Shown: one piece after another, positions 1 to 6,500 of the stretch
How positions within the stretch are numbered: the stretch's first letter is position 1
Layout: each line of letters starts with the position of its first letter
Assembly (NCBI GenBank): GCA_011524845.1
Contig: WTJL01000088.1
Location: forward strand, 1 to 7,063
Origin: Flavobacteriales bacterium
Lineage (GTDB): Bacteria > Bacteroidota > Bacteroidia > Flavobacteriales_D > Sanyastnellaceae
DNA length: 7,063 bases
Direction: 5' to 3'
Program-made: the position numbers and the translations under genes
Notes under the pieces: generated by a model
What the model saw: the letters and a program-made list of their open reading frames with translations, nothing else
Told to the model about the DNA's origin: nothing
Database searches by the model: none

Positions 1-687
1 CCCATGTGGCGCGACCGCATGATTGCCTTGGTGATTTTCATGGTCATCAACATCGTGTTTTGGGCGTGCTTCGAGCAGGCTGGCACCTCCCTCACCCTCT
101 TTGCCGACCGCAACGTGAGCCGTGAGATTTTTGGATGGACGATGCCCGCCTCCATGACGCAGTTCTTCAACCCCGCGTTCATCATCATCTTCGGCTCCAT
201 CTTCTCGGTGATGTGGGTGAAGTTGGACCAACTCGGAAAGAACCCCAGCATCCCCATGAAGTTTGCCCTTGGCATCCTCCAACTCGGGGCCGGCTTCCTC
301 ATCACCTTGGTGGGACTCCAGTTCGCCAACGAAGAGGCGATGGTGCCTTTGCTGACGTTGGTCTTCTTGTACCTCTTGCACACCACAGGTGAGCTCTTCC
401 TCTCGCCCATCGGCTTGTCCATGGTGACCAAGCTCTCGCCCAAAAGCATGGCCGGAACGGCCATGGGCGGATGGTTCTTGAGTTTTGCCATCGCCAACTA
501 CGCTGGCGGTTTGATCGCCTCGTTGACGGGCGGCCACGGCGACTCTGGCGAAGAAGTGACCGCAGCCGCGGGACTGGTGAAGTACACGGACGTGTTCGCC
601 ACCATTGGCTGGACCTGCGTGGGCATTGCCGTCTTGATTGCGTTGCTCAACAAGCCACTCAACAAGTTGATGCACGGCGTGAAGTGA
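1..687 (+). CDS. POT/PTR-family proton-coupled peptide transporter, C-terminal half (5' partial)
   Basis: Inner-membrane symporter of the proton-dependent oligopeptide (POT/PTR, MFS) family, expected to import di- and tripeptides with protons. The visible 228 codons (227 residues from the first ATG) hold six hydrophobic segments, matching TM7-TM12 of a 12-14 TM protein. Numbering from the ATG at base 4, these are about 6-30, 50-72, 85-107, 112-140, 150-175 and 195-216. FWACFEQ at 19-25 and GELFLSPIG at 129-137 match the conserved TM7 and TM10 motifs of the family, whose acidic residues take part in proton and peptide coupling; here they would be E24 and E130. The frame is open to base 1 (CCC precedes the ATG), and a lone half-transporter is not expected, so the true start lies upstream and the ATG at 4 is internal. 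The substrate cannot be read from this half. A strong terminator follows 23 bp after the stop. Confidence 0.9.
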   Translation, partial: PMWRDRMIALVIFMVINIVFWACFEQAGTSLTLFADRNVSREIFGWTMPASMTQFFNPAFIIIFGSIFSVMWVKLDQLGKNPSIPMKFALGILQLGAGFLITLVGLQFANEEAMVPLLTLVFLYLLHTTGELFLSPIGLSMVTKLSPKSMAGTAMGGWFLSFAIANYAGGLIASLTGGHGDSGEEVTAAAGLVKYTDVFATIGWTCVGIAVLIALLNKPLNKLMHGVK

Positions 688-710
688 TCCTTCCCCGCAC
701 AAGATTCTCA

Positions 711-735
711 AAAGGCGCCTTCGGGCGCCTTTTTT
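711..735 (+). terminator. Intrinsic terminator with UUCG tetraloop after the peptide transporter
   Basis: A perfect 9-bp stem pairs AAAGGCGCC (711-719) with GGCGCCTTT (724-732). It is closed by a cUUCGg tetraloop (720-723) and followed by T's to 735, giving six T's in a row at 730-735. This is a textbook Rho-independent terminator for the transporter. It ends only 17 bp before the next start codon, leaving little room for a promoter between them. Confidence 0.92.
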
Positions 736-752
736 GTTGCGATATTGCAGGC

Positions 753-1295
753 ATGCGGACAACACTCTTGACCTTGGCGATGATGGTGGTGGGCGGCTTG
801 GCGTTTGGCCAGGCGGCAAGCATCAATTGGATGTCTCTTGAAGAGGCTGTGGCGGCCCAACAAAAGGAGCCACGGAAAATCATGATGGACGTGTACACCC
901 AATGGTGTGGCCCGTGCAAAATGATGATGGCCAACACCTTCACCAACGCCAACGTCATCGAGTACGTCAACGCCAACTACTACGCGGTCAAATTCGACGC
1001 CGAATCGCCCGAGCCTGTGACCTTCCAAGGCACGGAGTTCACCAACCCCGATTACGACCCCAACCGTCGCGGGAGAAACGGCGTTCACCAGCTGTCACGG
1101 GCCATGAAGGTCAACGCCTACCCCACCATCGTCTACCTCGACGAGGAAGCCAACGTCATCGCTCCCATCAGCGGCTACAAGCAGCCTTCGCAGATGGAGT
1201 TGTACCTGAAGTTCTTCCACGAAGCGTACCAGCAAGGTGTGGACCAGTCCGCATGGGAGACCTACCGCGACGGGTTCACGTACACGTGGCGGTAA
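753..1295 (+). CDS. Exported thioredoxin-fold protein (WCGPC active site)
   Basis: Predicted periplasmic thiol-disulfide protein of 180 residues. Residues 1-20 form a signal peptide: MRTT, then a hydrophobic core LLTLAMMVVGGLAFG, with likely cleavage near Q20. There is no lipobox cysteine. The active site is WCGPC at 51-55, preceded by the beta-strand IMMDVYT. The cis-proline is P124 in AYPTIVYLD. The gap between Cys55 and Pro124 is 69 residues, against about 41 in E. coli thioredoxin, so an insertion of roughly 28 residues (about 85-112, rich in N, D and R) sits before the cis-Pro strand. From memory, a similar insertion occurs in thioredoxin-like proteins of Flavobacteria. The frame stays open upstream to 471, but the start at 753 is chosen because it gives the signal peptide and lies after the transporter terminator. 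No Shine-Dalgarno is visible. The partner and redox direction are unknown; WCGPC is compatible with a reductase. Confidence 0.88.
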   Translation: MRTTLLTLAMMVVGGLAFGQAASINWMSLEEAVAAQQKEPRKIMMDVYTQWCGPCKMMMANTFTNANVIEYVNANYYAVKFDAESPEPVTFQGTEFTNPDYDPNRRGRNGVHQLSRAMKVNAYPTIVYLDEEANVIAPISGYKQPSQMELYLKFFHEAYQQGVDQSAWETYRDGFTYTWR

Positions 1296-1350
1296 GGACG
1301 CCCTTCTGAATTGTGTGGCGGCAGGCATCCCCTGCCGGCGGCGCTTCCCC

Positions 1351-1358
1351 TATCTTTG
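1351..1358 (+). promoter_or_regulatory. Candidate Bacteroidota -7 promoter element for gltA
   Basis: TATCTTTG matches the Bacteroidota sigma-ABfr -7 consensus TAnnTTTG exactly. It lies 92 bp upstream of the gltA ATG and is the only full match I see in the 1296-1449 intergenic region. No clear TTTG/TTG -33 element is found at the expected distance (around 1325-1332), which lowers confidence. If it is used, transcription would begin around 1364-1367, inside the terminator hairpin. The gltA message would then lack the 5' arm and escape termination. Confidence 0.4.
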
Positions 1359-1388
1359 GGCTCCCTGTGCAGCGGAGCCCTCTTTTTT
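1358..1388 (+). terminator. Intrinsic terminator downstream of the thioredoxin-like gene
   Basis: A 7-bp stem pairs GGGCTCC (1358-1364) with GGAGCCC (1374-1380) across a 9-base loop, followed by TCTTTTTT (1381-1388). It lies about 60 bp after the thioredoxin-like stop and should end that transcript before gltA. Its 5' arm begins at the last base of a TATCTTTG box. Confidence 0.85.
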
Positions 1389-1449
1389 GGGAGAGGATTT
1401 CACCTCAGGGACTGCAAACATCTAAACCGTTCACGAACCGCGTCGCACC

Positions 1450-2739
1450 ATGAGTGATACCGCCCGCCTTATCCTGGAAGGACAGGAATACGAATTCCCC
1501 GTTTTGACTGGGGCCGAAAACGAAAAGGCCATCGACATCTCCAAGCTTCGGGGAACCACTGGCTACATCACCTTGGACCCCGGATTCAAGAATACGGGAT
1601 CGACCCAAAGCGGCATCACCTACCTCGACGGCGAGAACGGCATCCTTCGTTACCGCGGATACTCCATCGAAGAGCTCGCCGAGAAGGCCTCCTTCATGGA
1701 GGTGGCGTACCTCTTGATCTACGGAGACCTGCCCAACAGCGATCAACTCGCGTACTTCACGGACAGCATCACGCACCACACGTTGGTGCACGAGAACATG
1801 AAACGCTTCTTCGACGCGTTCCCTCTCGGCGCCCACCCCATGGGCATGCTGAGCTCCATGGTCGCGTCGTTGTCCACGTTCTACCCTGAGTCTCAGAACC
1901 CCAACCGTGACATCACGGACATCGAGCTGACGATTCACCGCTTGATCGCCAAAATGCCGACCCTTGCGGCCCAGGCCTACAAGCACAACGTGGGGCTGCC
2001 GACCATGTACCCCAAGAACAACTTGAGCTACGTCGGCAACTTCATGCACATGATGTGGGGCGTCCCAGCGGAGGATTACGAAGTGGATCCCATCATTGAG
2101 TCGGCGTTGAACAAGCTGTTCATTTTGCACGCCGACCACGAACAAAACTGCTCCACCTCTACGGTGCGCGTAGTGGGCTCATCCCAAGCCAACCTTTACA
2201 GCTCTGTGTCTGCTGGGGTGTCCGCTCTGTGGGGACCGCTCCACGGCGGCGCCAACCAAGCGGTCATCGAAATGCTCGAAGCCATTCGCGCCGAAGGCAG
2301 CCCCTTGCAGTCGTGGATTGACCGCGCGAAGGACAAGACCGACAGCTTCCGCTTGATGGGCTTTGGCCACCGCGTGTACAAGAACTTCGATCCGCGCGCC
2401 CGCATCATCAAAAAGGCGGCAGACGACGTGCTTGGACAGTTGGGCATCAACGACCCTGTTCTCGACATCGCCAAGCAACTGGAAGAAGTGGCCCTCCACG
2501 ACGAGTACTTCGTCAAGCGCGGCCTCTACCCCAACGTCGATTTCTACAGCGGCATCATTTACCGCGCTTTGGGCATCCCGACCGACATGTTCACGGTGAT
2601 GTTTGCCCTCGGACGTCTCCCAGGCTGGATTGCCCAGTGGAAAGAGATGACCGAGAACCGCGAGCCCATCGGACGTCCACGTCAGGTGTACACCGGTGCG
2701 ACACAGCGCGACTTCGTGGCGCTGAACAACCGCAGCTGA
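1450..2739 (+). CDS. gltA: Citrate synthase (type II-like)
   Basis: Cytoplasmic enzyme that condenses oxaloacetate with acetyl-CoA to citrate, the entry step of the TCA cycle. It has 429 residues, close to the roughly 427 of the Gram-negative hexameric (E. coli GltA-type) enzymes, and the whole length aligns by motif. The catalytic triad can be assigned as H265 (WGPLHGG, 261-267), H307 (GFGHRVY, 304-310) and D364 (NVDFYSG, 362-368). The signature GFGHRVYKNFDPR spans 304-316. HADHEQNCSTS at 227-237 supplies the conserved oxaloacetate-binding histidine (H230). The C-terminal RPRQVYTG (409-416) is also typical. The ATG at 1450 gives the normal short N-terminal beta domain (LILEGQEYEFPVL); no Shine-Dalgarno is visible. 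Transcription probably starts in the 1296-1449 gap. The next gene begins 3 bp after the stop, so the two are probably cotranscribed. NADH regulation, known for some type II enzymes, cannot be judged here. Confidence 0.97.
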   Translation: MSDTARLILEGQEYEFPVLTGAENEKAIDISKLRGTTGYITLDPGFKNTGSTQSGITYLDGENGILRYRGYSIEELAEKASFMEVAYLLIYGDLPNSDQLAYFTDSITHHTLVHENMKRFFDAFPLGAHPMGMLSSMVASLSTFYPESQNPNRDITDIELTIHRLIAKMPTLAAQAYKHNVGLPTMYPKNNLSYVGNFMHMMWGVPAEDYEVDPIIESALNKLFILHADHEQNCSTSTVRVVGSSQANLYSSVSAGVSALWGPLHGGANQAVIEMLEAIRAEGSPLQSWIDRAKDKTDSFRLMGFGHRVYKNFDPRARIIKKAADDVLGQLGINDPVLDIAKQLEEVALHDEYFVKRGLYPNVDFYSGIIYRALGIPTDMFTVMFALGRLPGWIAQWKEMTENREPIGRPRQVYTGATQRDFVALNNRS

Positions 2740-2742
2740 GCC

Positions 2743-3498
2743 ATGGACGCCTTTGTCCGGACCGAGGTCGACGACCGCGGGGTGGGAACCATCACGTTCT
2801 TCCACCCTGCCTCCAACAGCCTGCCCGCGGCCATCCTCAAGCAATTGGCCGACCATGTGTCGGACGCGGGACGGCGGGACGACATCAAAGTGATCGTGTT
2901 GAAGTCTGCCGGCGACCGTGCGTTCTGCGCTGGAGCCAGCTTTGACGAACTCGTGGCCATCTCCAACGAAGAAGAAGGTTTGGCGTTTTTCAGCGGCTTT
3001 GCCCTGGTCATCAACGCCATCCGGACGTGCCCCAAGTTTGTCATCGGACGGGTCCAAGGGAAAGCCGTCGGTGGTGGTGTGGGTGTGGCGTCGGCCGTCG
3101 ACCATTGCTTCGCCACCCAATACGCGTCTGTCAAGTTGTCTGAACTCGCAGTGGGCATCGGTCCATTTGTGGTCGGTCCTGCCGTCGAGCGAAAGATGGG
3201 CACGTCCGCGATGGGCATGCTGGCCATCGACGCGCGCAGCTGGAAGTCTGCTCACTGGGCAGCCCAGCAAGGCCTGTACGCAGAAGTCTTTGACACCACC
3301 GAAGCCATGGACGTGGCAGTGGATCGATTGGCCGCAGAACTCGCTGGCAGCAACCCCGACGCCATGGCCAACCTCAAGCGCGTGCTTTGGGAAGGGACCG
3401 AGCATTGGGACGAGCTGCTCATGGCCCGTGCCGAAGTGTCTGGACGTCTCGTGCTGAGCGATTTTACGCGAGACGCCATCGCGGCCTTCAAAGCCTGA
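2743..3498 (+). CDS. Crotonase-superfamily protein (enoyl-CoA hydratase/isomerase-like)
   Basis: Cytoplasmic acyl-CoA enzyme of 251 residues, the usual length for a single-domain crotonase. The two oxyanion-hole regions are present: AFCAGASFDEL (60-70) and GKAVGGGVGVAS (106-117). Aligned on GGGxELA...PE of rat mitochondrial enoyl-CoA hydratase, the Glu164 equivalent is E134 (KLSELAVGIG). The Glu144 equivalent is replaced by G114. The usual IPGAGGT loop is replaced by IGPFVVGPAVERKMG (139-153). One retained glutamate is seen in isomerase-type crotonases and, as I recall, in bacterial LiuC-like methylglutaconyl-CoA hydratases with GGGxGL and a similar PYVV-type loop. The exact substrate cannot be fixed from sequence. 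Possible roles are fatty-acid or leucine degradation or double-bond isomerisation. The ATG lies 3 bp after the gltA stop, implying translation from the gltA mRNA and a link to acetyl-CoA supply. A hairpin terminator follows. Confidence 0.88.
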   Translation: MDAFVRTEVDDRGVGTITFFHPASNSLPAAILKQLADHVSDAGRRDDIKVIVLKSAGDRAFCAGASFDELVAISNEEEGLAFFSGFALVINAIRTCPKFVIGRVQGKAVGGGVGVASAVDHCFATQYASVKLSELAVGIGPFVVGPAVERKMGTSAMGMLAIDARSWKSAHWAAQQGLYAEVFDTTEAMDVAVDRLAAELAGSNPDAMANLKRVLWEGTEHWDELLMARAEVSGRLVLSDFTRDAIAAFKA

Positions 3499-3518
3499 CG
3501 GCTCCATTGTGCATCAAG

Positions 3519-3548
3519 AAAAACCCCAGCCTCTCGGCCGGGGTCTTT
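3519..3548. terminator. Bidirectional intrinsic terminator between convergent genes
   Basis: ACCCC (3523-3527) pairs with GGGGT (3540-3544). After one A-C mismatch, an inner GCC/GGC stem (3529-3531 with 3536-3538) closes a TCTC loop. On the plus strand the trailing T-run is weak (TCTTT). On the minus strand the hairpin is followed by TTTTTCTT, so it is the stronger terminator for the large leftward gene that stops at 3599. It also serves the gltA-crotonase unit that ends at 3498. Confidence 0.82.
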
Positions 3549-3598
3549 GGATTTGGTCGACTCAGGCAGAGTCTCTTCATCCGTATGTCTTGTTGCCA

Positions 3599-6500
3599 TC
3601 AGTGTTGAATGACCAAAGGAGCATGTCCCATGCCGGTTGACGTGGCCACCTGCACGTGGTACGTGCCGCTCGCCCAGCTGGTCACATCGACAATGAAACG
3701 TCCCATCCACCGGTCGCTGGAACGGGTCCACATCACCCGGCCAGACGCGTCGTAAATGGTCATGACCGCATCCACCGCCGTTCCATTCAAGTCCAGCTGG
3801 ACTTGGTCAGATGCAGGGTTGGGGTACACCGTGAAAGGCACTTGGGTCATGTGGAACACGCTGTACACGTCGTCCACCTCGTAGGGACCGCCTGTCACTT
3901 CGCAGCCGTTGGCGTCCGTCACCACGACGTCGTACGACGCTGGCGCTTCCAATCCAGAAGGATCTTCCTCCTCCGAGACGAATTCGCCGTCGCTCGTCCA
4001 GTTGAATTCGTAGGGTTCTGTGCCGCCCGTCACCGTCAAGTCAATGGATCCTGTTCCGATGTCCGTGGCGTCCGTCACCACCGCATCAAGGACGAGTTCC
4101 GCTGGCTCGGTCAAGGTCACCGAAAGGTCTCCTGAGCAACCATTGGCGTCGCTGACAAAGACCACGTACGACCCTGCCGGGAGTTCTGTGAACACTCCGG
4201 TGTCGTTGATGGCGACCACCGGGCCGTCCAACACGTACTCAAACGGCCCCACGCCATTGGCGACGAGGACCTCGATTTGGCCACTCGATTCCCCTGCGCA
4301 TGCCACGTCTAGGACGCTGGCGGACACTTCCAAGGTCAATCCGCCGTCCACGGTGAAATTGACCAGTGCGGAGCAATCGACACCTTGGAGCACTTCCACG
4401 GTGTACGTGCCTGCAGACAACCCTTCGAACAGGGTCGTGTCCTGCAACGCACCGTCGAGGTAGACCTCAATGCTGTCGGGCGCTGTCACCCCCTCCAGGA
4501 TCAACTCCACCACCGCATCGCTGCCGTCCGCACACGTCAGCGCTTGAACCAACTCGGTGTCGAGCACCAAGTCGCAGTACTGACAAGAGCCGTCTTCGTC
4601 GGTGGCCAACTCGTTGTAGTTCGACGCCGCTTCATCGGTGCAGCCTTCCACCTCGAGTTCATCGCACACCCCGTCGGCGTCGACATCGTTCACACAGTTG
4701 CCGTCGCAATCGAGGTAATCCTCTTCGGGGTACGTGCACGAGCCATCGTCGCTGTTCGCCTCGGAGTCGTAGTTGCATGCCGTGACGTCGGTGCAGCCTT
4801 CAAGGACGCAGCTCAGTCCGACTTCAAAGTCGCCTTCTTCGCCAAACACGCCCATGGCCAACACAAAGTACTCCTGCCCTTCCACTGTGTTCATCGCCAC
4901 CGTGCTCGCAACAAACGTCACGGGACAGAGGTCGTTGTAGAACGGTTCGCTTTGGTCGTCGTTGCCCGCCACACAGGACAGGTCACCGCATGACCCCTCG
5001 TAGACGCTCAGGTACGTGTCGATGGTCGTGCCTTGGTAGCACGTGGACACGGTCATTTCGTTCCCCGTTCCAATGAAGGAGAACCAAAGACCTGCCGTTG
5101 GATCGGCCGGCGTGGCGTCGGCACATCCTTGGACCTCGTCCACCGTGGCGCACTCTTCGTTGTTGACCAGGTAGGTCTCGCCACAGGTCAAGGTCAAGGC
5201 GCCTTCACACACGTCGTTGGGCACGTCCGCCTCCCCGCAACTTCCATCGTCTTCCGTGGCCTCAGGGTTGAAGTTACAGAACGTCTCGTCCGTGCACCCA
5301 AACACTTCCAGTTCGTCACAGGTTCCGTCGCCGTCCGTGTCGTTCAGGCAGTTCCCGTTGCAATCGAAGAATTCCTCTGCGTAGTAGCAGTTTCCTGCGT
5401 CGTCCGTGTAAATCGGATCGTAGTTGCACGCTTCGGGATCAGTGCAACCGGGGAACTCAATGCAGTCGCACACCCCATCCTGGTCCTCATCGACCAAGCA
5501 GTTGCCCTCGCAATCGAAGCATCCATACTCTGGGTACGTGCACGAGTCGTCGTCCACGGTGGCGTCGGCGTCGTAGTTGCACGCCGTGTCGTCGGTGCAT
5601 CCCTGACACGATTCGAACTCACAGCTGCCGTCGTCGTTGTTGGCGTTCTCGTCGTAGTTGCACGCCGTCTCGTCCATGCATCCACACACGACGTCGCCTC
5701 CTCCGGTGTGCAGTCCCACGCCGTCGACTTCAAGTCCCACAATGTCTTCGGCGTCTTCCCCCACCCCATTGTTGAACATCTGGAGGTTGATCGACGCGGA
5801 CAATTCTCCGTCGGTGGTGAATTGACCAATCAAAATGAGGAGATCCTCTCCGACAAAGGTGTTGGGGTTTTGGTCGTTGACCACGTACATGATGCCCCCA
5901 ATGGTGTCGTTGATGTGAACGTCAAGACCGGCCTCAAAATTGGGAATCCAGTATCCCTCGTCGAGGAAAGACGGGCTTTGCTCTCCAGCCGCTGCGGGAC
6001 CGTCAATTCCGACCGTCAGCCAGCTGTCGAATTCCAATTCTGGGAAGGCGTCAAAGAGCAATGGATTGTTGTTGTTCGCAGAGTGCGAACCAAATTCATG
6101 TTGGTAGAAGCTTGTGGAGCTCGAAATCACCAAGGGAGATTCCGCGTCACCGTACATGGCGCTGAACGTGTCGCCGGGGTTGTTGCCCTGCACGTACATC
6201 CTGTAGGTGGTCATGCCTGCAAGGATGCCGTCCTCGTGCACCGCGTGCTCCTCCACCAAAATTCCGTAGCCCCCAAACTCGTCGCCTGCGCACGAGCAGT
6301 ATTCGCAAGAATCGTCTTCTTCCGTCGCTTCGGCGTAAAAGTTGCACGCCGTGTCGTCGGTGCAGCCCTCCACTTCAAGTTCGTCGCACACCCCATCGCC
6401 GTCGCCGTCGTTCAAGCAGACGCCCTCGCAATCGTAGTGTTCTTGCGGGTAGTCGCAGCTGCCATCGTCCACATTGGCGCCAGCGTCGTAGTTGCATGCT

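Noticed and set aside
471..752. Upstream extension of the thioredoxin-like frame to an ATG at 471
   Set aside because: It overlaps the transporter gene and runs through its terminator. The added residues are Arg-rich with no domain, and the ATG at 753 opens directly into a signal peptide.
1319..1337. Perfect 7-bp hairpin CGGCAGG/CCTGCCG downstream of the thioredoxin-like gene
   Set aside because: It has no following T-run. The hairpin at 1358-1380 with TCTTTTTT is the better terminator. This one may only assist it or be chance in GC-rich sequence.
1405..2145. Minus-strand open frame of 246 codons opposite the start of gltA
   Set aside because: Antisense shadow of citrate synthase with biased low-complexity composition and no motif.
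2179..3507. Long open frame (442 codons) on the minus strand across gltA and the crotonase gene
   Set aside because: It lies opposite two clearly recognised genes with intact catalytic motifs. Its translation is His/Gly/Val/Arg-rich with no recognisable domain, as expected from the antisense of GC-rich codons.
3559..3573. Small hairpin GACTC/GAGTC between the convergent genes
   Set aside because: Only five base pairs and no T-run on either strand. The nearby 3519-3548 hairpin explains termination.
4020..4993. Plus-strand open frames (147, 139 and 202 codons) opposite the giant minus-strand gene
   Set aside because: The minus-strand frame shows continuous domain structure through this region. 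The plus-strand frames are Ser/Thr/Pro- or Arg/His/Val-rich antisense products without motifs.
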